From Macrostomum hystrix (lineage: Eukaryota; Platyhelminthes; Macrostomidae), in the NCBI GenBank assembly GCA_950097015.1, contig CATNEN010000039.1, positions 11,820,001-11,884,000 of the forward strand: a stretch of DNA of 64,000 nt, read 5' to 3'. Position numbers and translations under genes: made by a program. The notes below the pieces were generated by a model. That model did not search any database. It was not told the origin of the DNA and worked only from the letters and a program-made list of their open reading frames with translations. Within the stretch, counting starts at the first letter, position 1. Each line of letters opens with the position of its first letter. This document shows positions 1 to 10,360 of this stretch, piece by piece.

Positions 1-625
1 ATTTCGGATTAAAGAGAAGTTAGAATGCCGTAATCGGGTAGTGGGAATCCAGGATTGGAGGGAGTGGGAATCCGGGATCGCAGGGAGTAGGAATCCGGGA
101 TTGCAGGGAGTAGAAATTCGGGATTGCAGGGAGTGTAAATCCAGGATATCAGGGAGTGGAAATACGGGATTGCAGGGAGTGGGGATCCAGGATTGAGGGA
201 GTGGGAATCTGGGATTGCAGTAGTGGAATTCAGGATTACAGGGAGTGAGAATCCAAGATTGCAGGGAGTGGGGATCCGGGTTTGCAGGGAGTGGGGATCC
301 GGGTTTGCAGGGAGTGGGGATCCGGTATTGCAGGGAGTGGGGATTCGGGATTGCAGGGAGTGGGGATCCGGGTTTGCAGGGATTGGGGATCCGGGTTTGC
401 AGGGAGTGGGGATCCGGTATTGCAGGGAGTGGGGATTCGGGTTTGCAGGGATTGGGGATCCGGGTTTGCAGGGAGTGGGGATCCGGGTTTGCAGGGAGTG
501 GGGATCCGGGTTTGCAGGGAGTGGGGATCCGGGTTTGCAGGGAGTGGGGATCCGGGATTGCAGGGAGTGGGGATCCGGGTTTGCAGGGAGTAGGAATCCG
601 GGACTGCCGGGAGTGCGAAAATAAT
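1..625. repeat. 23-bp minisatellite array at window edge
   Basis: Tandem copies of a unit close to GTTTGCAGGGAGTGGGGATC plus CGG, about 23 bp. Units are nearly identical from about 260 to 600 and degenerate on the left, and the array continues to the window edge. Because 23 is not a multiple of three, open frames run through it in all phases; the glycine-rich peptides they give are artefacts of the repeat. Confidence 0.95.
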
Positions 626-2593
626 TGTGATTGGGAGAGCCAGAATCCAGGATTAAGGAATGGGAATGTAAATCGGGATTTCGGAATTGCGAATCTGAAT
701 TAAAAAGAATGACAATCCTGCTTTGAAAAAAAGTGAAAACCTGGCAAGAATGGAGTGGGGATTAAGAGATTTTTGCAATCATTAATCAAATTATTGAAGT
801 TTACAATCACACCAAAAATCCAATATTTTTTGCAGGCCAAAGAGGTAATTTTGCCACATAATGAATAATTTGCCGTATTGAGTATTTCTAAGCAATAATA
901 ATCATCATTTTACTGTCGTATACTTGTTGTTTTGGCAAAACCGGAAATATTTTTTCTGGACTATCATTAACAATAGAGAGACTGTTCCGTCAGCGTCAGC
1001 GTTCATCGTTTAGGGCGGAGCATTTTGATTCTTATAATGGACTTTTATGAAAATCGGTCAAATACGTAGTTTCCGAGCCATCCTGAAGTGGGCAGTTGGC
1101 ATTGGAAATAATCATGTTTGGTCTCCCCAACAAGATAGCGTGGTCTTTCTACTGTTAAGTAGTCCTTGTTTTTTGTTGTCCTATTGTCGGCCTTAGTCTT
1201 ATACTGCATGCCTCAATGATAGTAAGCCAATAGTATTGAATTTGTTATACAATTGATGCTTTGTTTTGATCGCTAAACAAAAAATATTGAGGGTAAACCT
1301 TAAGTTTTGTTTTTTGAAGATGCACAATTTGCCGTTTGATAATCAGACTTTGTACTCGTAACTACGAGTAAATCGTAACTCGTATAACTAGGTGTATGAT
1401 TTTATTCTGGTGAAATTTTATGAACATTATAATTATGTTTATTTTGTATTCCATTATTTTTTATTATAATTAATTATTATCAGCCCGGCTGCAGAAGGTA
1501 AAGTATAGGTGTCCGTTTTTATTTTATCTTGGAAAATATATTTTATAATTTATATATACTAGATTCAGATGGTCATTATAAATTACATCTTATTTTTGTT
1601 TCAGTTTCAGTTGACGACCAATAAATAAAGCAACGTCAGTCGCGCGGTAAAAAAAGTAATTTTAAAGATTGCCACAAATGGTCTGATGAAATCCCCAAAG
1701 AATCATGATCAGATTAAAAAAAGTGCTTTATTCCATAAAAACCATATAGTCCGATTACACATTTAACATCCACCCGATAGACTTCTCATAGTCCCACTTC
1801 ACCATCGCATATTGAGGCGTAATTTAATTGGTTAAACTGCGTATTACACAAAATCTGGAGCCGATGATAACGTCTTAAAGTCTATACTCGAACACGATAA
1901 TCCGAGTTTTATTTGCTCAACTAATTTACGAGTTGTCCATAACTTTTTTCATCTGTTCTTAAAACTTTCTGCGGTTTAATATATCTGTCATTTTTTTACA
2001 ATTCAATCCCGTCATTTTTAAAGTACACAAATTAAAGATGATAACCCGGCCCAGATCCTCTTATTCAATTCGTTTATAGTTCTTAATCGAATTCTTTTTT
2101 AATTCATTTTTACAGATTTGCTTTTTAGGTACATTTAGTCCCGACAAATACCGCGTTGATCCTACTGGCGCTAAATATTTTTAACACGTACTGCATCACT
2201 AATTCACAAAAATTCAATATTAACTGTACTTAATTACAGGGTTGTGGACCAAATTAACTTAAAAGTGGTAGAAAATAAAGTAAAAATCGTTAATCGTTAT
2301 AAGCGCTAAACTTCTCAATCGTAATTGAAACGTTTTACATCCTTCTCGAATAATTTATTGATCAGCGCGAGGACTTTTTCACTGGTTACACAACACGCTT
2401 AACAACAACATAGTTCAGACTTCATGTTAATGTTAATTACCGAACTAATAACTAACTAATTAACTTTATTAAACTAACACGACATACGGCGACTGCATCA
2501 CCATGCAGCTAGTGTTTTTGAACGTACGTTTTTTTACAGCTTCAAACCTAAAACTAGTTACTAAAACTTCGATGCCTATCAACGCACTTTCAG
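626..2593. other. AT-rich non-coding stretch
   Basis: No coding exon, RNA gene or mobile element recognised. It is probably intronic or upstream sequence of the RNA-binding protein gene that follows. I looked here for an exon carrying a first RRM (RNP motifs) and did not find one. Confidence 0.6.
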
Positions 2594-4280
2594 GAGCCCG
2601 AGAAGGATCCAACCAATGTTTACATCAAGAACCTGCCGACCCGCGCCGAGTGCAACGAGGACTGGCTGTTCAGAGCGCTCGGCCAGGAGCTCGTCGGCTC
2701 CGTATCTGGCCGCATAGTCTCCTGCCGGGTGATGCGACTGAGCGAGGCATCGACAGGCGAGCCAGGCAGCGTCGTCAGGCTAGGAGCCAACGGTGCCACG
2801 GGCGCCGGTTTCATTCGCTTCGAGACGGAGCGAGACGCTCTGGCCGCAGTGGCGCACATCAATCGAAACGGCGCCGCCTTAGCCCAGAAGCTAGGCGCGG
2901 CCAGGCCGATGGAGGCCAAACTGGCTGACAAGACCAATCAGCGCAGACGCCAGAGGGCGGCAGCTGCTGCGGCTGCAGCTGCCGCGGCCGTTTCCGCTGC
3001 TGTAGCAGCTGCCACCGCTGGCGGTATGCAGCAGGCTTTATCAACGCCTCAAACGGCAACAACGTCACTCGCTTTGACTGCACTGTCGCAGTTTCCGTCG
3101 CTACTGCCGTCGATGCAGCCGCAGCAGACGGCACCGCAGGCTGCGTCGCTGCCACAGTCGGCCCTGGCCAGTTTAGTCTATGGCCAGCAGGTCAACCTGG
3201 CTCAGCCTGTTGCCAGATTTCAGCCAGGTGTCTCTGCCCCTAGCTACATTCTAACAACATCTGGTTTGATCGCATCGAACCAACAGTCGGTACGTATACG
3301 CCACTTAACAACAAAGACCGCGATTAGGATCGCGAGTAGAAGCAAACTACGGAAAACTACGTTTCTTAGAAAAAACTCTAGGAGGCAGATTTTCGCTGAA
3401 AAATACACGATGAAAAAATGAGATTTTTCACTTTTTACGCTAACTTGACCGACATTAAAAACATTAAGTCATCGCAGAGATCTTTGATAATTGATCAGCG
3501 AATTGAGAAAACGAATATATAATTCTGATAGTCCTGGTTTTGTTGTTTCTGCAGCGTATAGCATTTTTAGGCAGGAAAGTTTTAGGCAGGAAATGTATAG
3601 GAAATCGGGAAATATTATCAAATCGATGTCTTCAAAACCAAAGCTTAACAGAAATCTATGAAAATATAAATTCGGAAACTAACATCAATAGATAATCCTT
3701 TGATCCGCGTCCGATCAGATAAAGTCCCTAAATTTGAGCTAAAAAAACGAAAAATATCATTTTATCTCCGCAAGTGCATTTTTCGGCGAAAACCATGCAG
3801 CCTCCTAAATAATCTCGAATAAATATATTCCATGATTGCATGTGTTTAATTTGTCCTGGTTTTTTACGCGCGCCTAGAACGAGCTTGAAACCTCTAATCT
3901 TGAATTTATGTCCTCAGCGAAACCCCTGGCCTGTCGGTGGATATGACGCCGGTGCAGCGGCTGCGGCTGCCGCAGCCTACGCCTCAGCAGCTGCCGCCGC
4001 CGCCTGCCCCGCCACGCTGTCGTCTCAGATGCAGCCAGCACTGCAGCATCAGCAGCAGCAGCAGCTGCAGCAATTTCAGCAGCAGTATTTGCAGCAACCA
4101 TCTGCACTGTTTGCTGATCTCAGCTCCAGCATCGCGGCTGCTTCATTTTATCCCCATCAGCAGCAGCAGCATCAGGTGATGTCGTGTGATCCAACGTCTG
4201 CCGCCGCAGCATTTCAAACCGCTGCAGTTGGCATGTATCAGCAGCTGGCAAGCTCTCCTGTCGAACAGCAGCAGCTGTAA
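2594..4280 (+). CDS. RBMS/Alan-shepard-like RNA-binding protein, 3' exons (partial)
   Basis: Two in-phase exons, 2594-3289 and 3918-4280 (TAA), give 352 residues. The first starts after a CTTTCAG acceptor and ends at TCG|GTACGT; the second follows TCCTCAG. Exon 1 encodes an RRM: RNP2-like NVYIKNLP near its start, RNP1-like GAGFIRFE about 70 residues later, then a KLADKTNQRRR segment that matches the end of the second RRM in RBMS proteins (there, KFADGG followed by K/R). The leading EPEKDPTN also resembles the linker to RBMS RRM2. The rest is low-complexity Ala- and Gln-rich sequence, a common tail in these single-stranded nucleic-acid binding proteins, which regulate mRNA fate in neurons and other cells. 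The first RRM and start codon are missing, presumably upstream of the window. Polyadenylation signal at 4392. Family call good; orthology to shep or RBMS1-3 is inferred. Confidence 0.82.
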
Positions 4281-4391
4281 TAGTGCATGGGCAGAGCATC
4301 GAGACTTCACGGAGATTTTCAGCAACTTTCTCTTTTAAGGACTAATTGTTAATCTGTCTTTTCAAAACAATTAGCGGTCACTTTCTCCTTA

Positions 4392-4397
4392 AATAAA
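4392..4397 (+). promoter_or_regulatory. AATAAA polyadenylation signal of RBMS-like gene
   Basis: AATAAA lies 112 bases after the TAA stop, with further AATAAA-like copies about 20-40 bases downstream. Position and sequence fit a 3' end; the cleavage site itself is not visible. Confidence 0.55.
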
Positions 4398-4639
4398 TAT
4401 TTGCTTTGAATAAAAATAAACGTCAATAAATATAAACGACTTGCGAAAGCGTCGCAAGCCTACTGATCTACATGGATTAAAACACGTCTAAGCAGTCATC
4501 TAACGTTTTCAGTTGATTGTCGTGAAAAACTGATTGCATGGAATGTCCTTCTTGAGCTAAAGTGGGCGACGACCTTTGAAAACTACGAGTATTTGTCTCT
4601 TTCCTCGGCCATCACAGAAAGATTGAAACTATAGATTTT

Positions 4640-5745
4640 TCGACCGGGAACGCAGTCGGCTGATTAGCTGCGACACGGTACAGCCGTAGGTCGTTCTATC
4701 TGGCATCATCGGTTACGTCTGTGCTAGACCCGCAACCTCCGGCACTAGTGTTCCGGCCCTATCGCTACACTGTGATACTGGGTACAGATACAGGCCCTCC
4801 GCCGCATCACTACCAGTCAATCCCGGCTTAATTTGTTATAGGTTTGTTAAACTCCTCAAGACCTTCGACTTGTTGGCCCATGGCTCGCCGCCTCGCGTGT
4901 TCCGAGTCTACAACGTGCCGCAGCAGCAAAATTACTGCCATCATGGCGCGGTAAGACGACACCATCCGCTGCGGTAGTGAAGCCAGACGGCCTGTCAGAC
5001 TGATCGTTCAGCACGACCTCGGGAGATCGGTGCTATAGGGGGGCGGGGGAAGGCTAGCGCCTTTTCTCTTCGCACTGGTGATGCACTCGGTGCTACGGAC
5101 TGGCCTGCCATCCGCGGACGACGGTTTTCTGCTGTGACGGCGCTTCGCCTGCGGCACCCCAAGAAGAGACCCTGTTCTTTCGGCTATGCAGATGACATTG
5201 CGGCTGCTGGACGGCCTGACAATGGCGGCGGCGAGGATCGGTCTCGTCGTAAACTTGTAGAACACAGGCGCTGACAGTGCCGCACCATCTGCCTGCCAAT
5301 ATTCTGCTTCAAGACGACAGCGGCTGCACGGGACACTAGACTCCCGAGGTGCGGCTAGGCGGACTCGGGCCGGACCTGGGCGACGAAATGGCGAGGCAGC
5401 GCGGCAAGGCCTGGGCCACATTTCTTTCAGTCCGGATGGTTGCTCTCAGACGCACAGATAGACAGCACCAGCTGGTCACTGCTATTCCAGGCGGTCGTAG
5501 AAACCGTGCTACTTTACGAAGCGGAAACCTGGACGCTGACCGAGGTGCTCGAAGGGCAACTTAACAACTTAATGCCTGCGTTGGCAGGACACGTAATCAG
5601 GGCAGAAGCCTACTGCCCCGAGATGCTGCTAGGACGTCGTTTCTGTGGACCGCGCAGGTGCGGACAGGGACGGTCGGACCGCTACATCGATATAACTTTA
5701 TCTCGCGCACGAGCTCGAGTCAAGCTGACGGAGTAAGGCATATTT
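4640..5745 (+). mobile_element. Decayed non-LTR retrotransposon, reverse transcriptase C-terminal half
   Basis: Fragments of a reverse transcriptase appear in different plus-strand frames: FVKLLKTFD near 4845 (the AFD motif region), APFLFALVMHSVL near 5055-5100, the catalytic YADD within FGYADDIAAAG near 5185, and VVETVLLYEAETWTLTEVLE near 5490-5550, a C-terminal signature of many LINE-type elements. Later the frame shows AGHVIRAEAYCPE. Several frameshifts and stops separate these pieces, so the copy is dead. GC content is higher than the flanks. No endonuclease domain was recognised; left boundary is approximate. Confidence 0.8.
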
Positions 5746-6778
5746 TGCGAACTTGCCCTAAAGCGCATGTTTTGACGCTCCTCGGTCCCTTTTCTGGGAC
5801 ACTGCGTGGCCGGCAGTTGCGTGTTTTTTTCTTTATCGATTATTTGTTTTTATTTCAATACAAAACCATAAAACATTAGTTTAGTTGCTTAATAGTTATT
5901 TTGTTATTGAGTTGCTTAATAAACTATCATACTCACAATTAAATTTATCGCGTCCTGAAAGATTCCATCTATGAGACCCAGCGATAAAAAAGTAAATAAT
6001 TTTCCTTACTGTCATCTACTCGTATGTCATCTATTTGCTGACGCCGGCTTTTTTAAGGCTAGGCTTTCCAAGAAAGCGGAGAAGCCCTTAATTTTTCACG
6101 TTAATGCGTTTATGAAGCTTTAGTCTCTTGCGGTGCATCAAATGAATTGCTTGTAGTCAGTTTTTAATTTTTCATCAGGTTTTTCATGTAGTCAGTACAT
6201 TAGTGTGTTGACAAGAGCAATACAGTTTAAGTAAATACAGCATCTGCATGTTACGCAACTGGAAGTCTGATGCAAATACAAGTAGGTTGTACTCTGTTTT
6301 CTGTAATCTAATCCATCTGTTCCATGTTCTCCTTCTCTACTCCTTTGCGGTGTTCTCTCCTCCCTCTCCTTCTCTTTTGCTTTGTTCTTTCTCCCTCTCT
6401 ATGCTAAGCGCTATTTTTCTTTTCTTTATTTTTTTTTCTCTTTTTGACCTTGTTTGGTACTAAATTTTGCAATATCTTGCAAAATTTTGCTATATTTTGC
6501 AATATTCATATATTAGCTTTATGCTAATATATGATAAATGTCTATTTCACTTCGTTATCTTCTCTTTTTTTGTCTCCCTAAGCTTTTTTCGTGCCTCGTT
6601 ATTTTTCTCGCCCATTCTCCCCATGTGCTCCTATTATTTGCATTTTCTTTGCTGCTAATATAATTTTTTGTTTCTTACATCGTTATCTTCGTTTGCTTTT
6701 CGATTTTCGCACTTTTTCAAACTTTCAATTAATTGTTTCGTGATCTTCGTGTTTCGCGATTTTACCACGATTTATAAT

Positions 6779-6848
6779 TTATCTAAATGTAAATCTAAAT
6801 GTAAATCTAAATCTAAATCTAAATCTAATGTTATCTAAATCTAAATGT
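6779..6848. repeat. ATCTAA hexanucleotide microsatellite
   Basis: About eleven imperfect copies of (ATCTAA), with some ATGTAA variants. Confidence 0.85.
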
Positions 6849-6879
6849 CATAATAAAAATATACCCGTTACACTTTATT

Positions 6880-6930
6880 GGCCAAACAGGCATCTTGCCT
6901 GAGCCAACAACAACAACTACTACTGTAGTT
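6880..6930 (+). repeat. Dispersed element 3' tail with trinucleotide run (copy 1)
   Basis: The block with CTTGCCTGAGCCAA followed by AACAACTACTACTG closely matches 62,615-62,665, where a similar core is followed by a long (CTA)n run. A short hairpin, AGGCA-TCT-TGCCT, is present. Two copies with a conserved core and a variable-length trinucleotide tail suggest the 3' end of a retroelement; the family is unknown. Confidence 0.5.
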
Positions 6931-7729
6931 TGTACTTATGTACAAAAACAGTGGAAATAGAAGACTCTACAGTACAGTCTGCAACAAAAATAGGCCCCCT
7001 AACATGCATAGGCCTATAATAGGCCTAGGCACTATTGTTATTACATTCAGCGGAGGTCCCCAATGTCAAAGTATTTTTGTGTAAAGCACCCCTAGCCTAG
7101 GCCTAGGCCCTATGTGCTTCAAAGAATATTGTAATGTAAAGCTCTAAATGACTTGAACATGAATAACTAAAGCTTGCATCCATGTGCTTGAAAAAAATGC
7201 ATTCCTTTAGCAAACCCATTTCAGTAAAATGTTATATTCATGTCTTTAGCTACTCAATTTATGAAGTAATAGAAGTATAATATATAATAATAATATAATA
7301 TAATATAAGTAGTATATTTATTTTGTCTTTCCTGGCTACTATTCTTTTTAATTTAAATTTCGTATTTTGTAATATTATAAAAATAGTTTTTTAAAGTTTA
7401 ATTTATAAAGGTAGCATTTACCATGATTTAATATTCAATATTTTAGCATTGAGTTCATATAGTCCTATATAAGCAAATCATACAAAATTAGGGCCTATTG
7501 AGTCTTTTGGGTTGTCTTTTGTATACTTATAGTAAGCATCTTAAGAGAGTAATGACTAACTAGTTGTTTCTTTGTGAGTCTTGTTTTGAGCTCAAAGTTA
7601 CATTTGTCTAGAAAAAACTCAGGCATTTTTGTGCAGTTTGTGTAACTATGTAACAGTTTCAGTAAGAGTTTGGACTACTTGACAATCAAAGAAATATATA
7701 TAATTAGCTGCTCATTGGCTATGGACGGA

Positions 7730-8061
7730 CCATAGTCAGGAAGGTGGCCTCTGAGGGGGGAAATTCCCGTGCACACAAATGGTCTCAGGGGACATTGGCA
7801 CACAAGCGCGGCGCACAAAAAGGGTCTCGGCGCACATTGCCGCACAAGAGCTATGCACACAAAGGGTCTCAACACACATTGGTGCATTAGCATGGCACAT
7901 ATAACGGTGTATCATATGCCCTTAGGGTTAACATATGGTGCTTTTCTGTGTAAGGTCAGGGTTAGGGGACAGAAACAGTGCATAGAGGGCGCAAAGATGG
8001 CACATAGATTGTCTCTCCAAAATTTATTCCAGTGCATGCTGTGCCACCTTCCTGACTATGG
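7730..8061. mobile_element. MITE-like element with 19-bp inverted repeats
   Basis: CCATAGTCAGGAAGGTGGC at 7730-7748 is repeated as an exact reverse complement at 8043-8061. Between them lie about three divergent tandem copies of a 40-45-bp unit containing GCACACAAA and GGGTCTC. No transposase frame is present and no clear target-site duplication was found. A non-autonomous DNA transposon is the simplest reading; a local foldback is the alternative. Confidence 0.6.
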
Positions 8062-8135
8062 GCTACAGGTCAATTGATGCCAAATGACATATCAGTGCCC
8101 TAAGGTCCCTAAATAAAATGCTGCTAGAATAGTGT

Positions 8136-8152
8136 TGTGTTATTTTTTTCAG
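8136..8152 (+). promoter_or_regulatory. 3' splice acceptor upstream of RBX2 start codon
   Basis: GTTATTTTTTTCAG is a strong polypyrimidine tract plus AG, 39 bases before the RBX2 ATG. It could be a spliced-leader trans-splice site or the end of a 5' UTR intron. Comparable sites lie just upstream of three other start codons in this window. Confidence 0.5.
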
Positions 8153-8191
8153 ACCTAGCTCAACCACACAGTTTAGCCTAAATAAAATAGC

Positions 8192-9449
8192 ATGGAAGTT
8201 GACAATGTCAATCAACCTGGTGGTGCCACCGCTGGCTCCAGTTCAACTTCAAAGTCACCATTAGCCACTGGACAACCTGGCTCAGCTGCCAAGCCATTTG
8301 TATTAAAGAAATGGAATCTGGTGGCCATGTGGAGCTGGGATGTGCAGTGCGACACCTGTGCTATATGCCGCATTCAGGTCAGCTTCCATCACATTCTCCT
8401 TGTACTATTTCTAATAGTAGAAAGACCACAAAGACAACTGATTTCCCTCCTAAAAATAGCAACTGCTGACTTCACCATTGCTCTAAAAAGAAATATCTGA
8501 TTTTTATGAAAGTCCATCAAATGGATCAGAAATTTTTGCCCTCAACAATGAGCTAACTTTAAAACCTTCAGAGGTCAGCATTATTGAGATATTCAGTGAT
8601 TATTGTTGAAGACCATGGTGACAAGGATAACAAATATTAAGCTTCTATGCGAATCATTTTTGTTTCAATAATGTAATAATTAAAGATATAATCAATGATA
8701 TATAATTAGCTATAAAAGCCAACATGTTAACAAAATGAAATTTGGTGAAGAGAAAATTATGTCTATAATAGGTGATTTTTGCCACCAGACACCACGACAA
8801 AAATCGTTGAATATCTCGATGATGTAAATGTTTTGTAGTTCTAGAAGCTATTTAACAGTAGGACTACCAAGCCATTTTGCCGCCCGTTTTTATTCCAAGG
8901 GGAGGGAAAATTTTCCCCTGACAATTTTTTTGGCAGCGCCCGAATGCTAACAGCGTTGGGTGGTGACTGATTGGTTGACAGACTAGGCGATGGTGTCCTG
9001 TGGTTGAGCTGCGCCTAATATTTTGGCTTGAGCATTGAAATTTGAGAAATTCGCGTCAGGGTGTCCATAGTAGCTTAGCTCCACCTCACGAAGAGGCAGT
9101 AAGTCAGGGGTAGATGTACACACGTGTGTGTGTGCTCAGGAGTCTGGAATAGGTAGACGGGTCTGCTATGTAATGTGCCTGTGCCCACAGCTCTGATTCA
9201 ATTATTTAATATCAGCATTTTTCCATTATTACAAGTTAATGAAATATCGTTAATTTAATCATTAAAAAACACCAGGTGATGGACGCCTGTTCGCGTTGCC
9301 AAGCTGAGAACAATTCTGATTCGTGCGTTGTTGTCTGGGGCAACTGCAGTCATTCGTTTCATAATTGCTGCATGTCTCTGTGGGTTAAGAAGAACAACAG
9401 ATGCCCGCTATGCCAAAAGGAATGGATTGTTGACAAGATTGGCCGGTGA
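8192..9449 (+). CDS. RNF7: RING-box protein 2 (RBX2/RNF7/SAG)
   Basis: Two exons, 8192-8377 and 9276-9449, join in phase 0 to a 119-residue protein, close to the 113 residues of human RBX2. Donor is CAG|GTCAGC and acceptor ACCAG|GTGATG. After a Ser/Gly-rich N-terminus come [19 protein letters not shown] (the cullin-binding beta strand), [19 protein letters not shown] and the RING-H2 ligands ending in [21 protein letters not shown]. The family's role is the E2-recruiting subunit of cullin-RING ubiquitin ligases, mainly CRL5, and cullin neddylation with UBE2[11 protein letters not shown] plus the Ser-rich N-terminus favour RBX2 over RBX1. Polyadenylation signal AATAAA at 9544-9549. The single intron holds a SINE fragment. 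The gene looks intact. Confidence 0.95.
9095..9200 (+). mobile_element. SINE-A 3' fragment in RBX2 intron
   Basis: GTCAGGGGTAGATGTACACA followed by TGTGCTCAGGAGTC and TGTGCCTGTGCCCACAG match the body of the tRNA-derived SINE seen complete at 40,312. The tRNA-like head is missing. Confidence 0.7.
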
Positions 9450-10159
9450 TGTTTGAGAACACCTGGTGCAAGCTGATGCTTCTCTTCATGAATTTACTAT
9501 TTCGTAATTGCTTATTGCTTTGTTCTCATCAGAACTTTTTTAAAATAAATACACACAAAGATGCAAATAAAGTAACTGTTTAAAAATGTTTTAAAAAGTA
9601 AATTGAACTTTCCATAGCAACGGGTGATGCAAGTTTTGAAGCATTAACGTTGCTCTGTTGACTTCCCTAGCAACCAAAGACTCAGGTTTTCGAATTTAAA
9701 TTCCTGGATTTCCTTAGTAATGGAGGATGCTGATTGTTTGTTCGTGGTCACTAGGATTTCCCTAGCTACAGAAAGTCCATGTTTTTAAAGAACAGAAACT
9801 TACGAGTACCCGAATCTAGATAGCAGCAAATACGTTTCATGGGTAAATATCAAAGATCAGCTTTCTTTTTCTGTAAAAAAACAAGTTACTAATTTTTCCC
9901 TGCAAATAGTTTAAAAATTCATTTTCAGCTTTTCTCTGCATGTCTTGTTACTATTCAGATGCCAGTTTATTATAACTTAATGATGCTCGTTATAAATTAA
10001 TTAAAGTTTGTAAATTTTGACCGCAAGTTCTGTTGAAAGTTTATAACTTTAGCACTCATCCATTGTGTATTTCAGTTACTATTTGTACAACAGAAATACA
10101 AACACTCTGAACTTTACTGACGTAAACTACTTGACTTCAGACTTTTTAATATTAGCCTA
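9450..10159. other. RBX2 3' UTR and intergenic sequence
   Basis: Holds the RBX2 polyadenylation signals (9544 and a second AATAAA near 9568), then AT-rich sequence without recognised features up to the SINE at 10,160. Confidence 0.6.
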
Positions 10160-10310
10160 TAGAGGCTTTCGCCAAGCAATTTGAGCCTTGGACTTCTAAC
10201 TGACAGATCTAGAGTTCGAATCCTGGCTCGAACAAAAGGACTTGTGTCCTTGGGCCAGACACATTATTCCCAATTGCTGCAGTTAGCCCAGCTGTAAAAT
10301 TAGCGCTTGG
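10160..10310 (+). mobile_element. SINE-B copy (tRNA-like head plus conserved core)
   Basis: GAGTTCGAATCCTGG is a good Pol III B-box. It is followed by GACTTGTGTCCTTGGGCCAG and CCAATTGCTGCAGTTAGCCC, the kind of conserved core (roughly GTGTCCTTGGGCAAGACAC) found in many tRNA-derived animal SINEs. The same core recurs at 16,840. The element ends about 50 bases upstream of the next gene's first usable ATG. Confidence 0.75.
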
Positions 10311-10360
10311 GGCTAAGATTCGAACTCATAAGTAGAAGCAATGCAACAAAACTATTGCAG

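Larger units (their letters stand above)
5746..7729. other. AT-rich intergenic stretch
   Basis: No gene recognised. It contains a T-rich patch (about 6300-6660), a short ATCTAA microsatellite, a dispersed retroelement-tail-like motif at about 6880-6930, and AT-rich sequence with repeated TAGGCCTAG-type palindromes near 7010-7110. Open frames here are short and compositionally biased. Confidence 0.6.

Noticed and set aside
6248-6658. Two short hydrophobic frames
   Set aside because: T-rich low-complexity sequence gives Phe/Leu/Ser-rich peptides by composition.
7769-8077. 102-codon frame with histidine-rich repeats
   Set aside because: It overlaps the internal tandem units of the MITE-like element and shows no homology.
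10160-10260. Functional tRNA gene
   Set aside because: Only the B-box is good; no cloverleaf with acceptor stem could be drawn, and the attached core marks it as a SINE.
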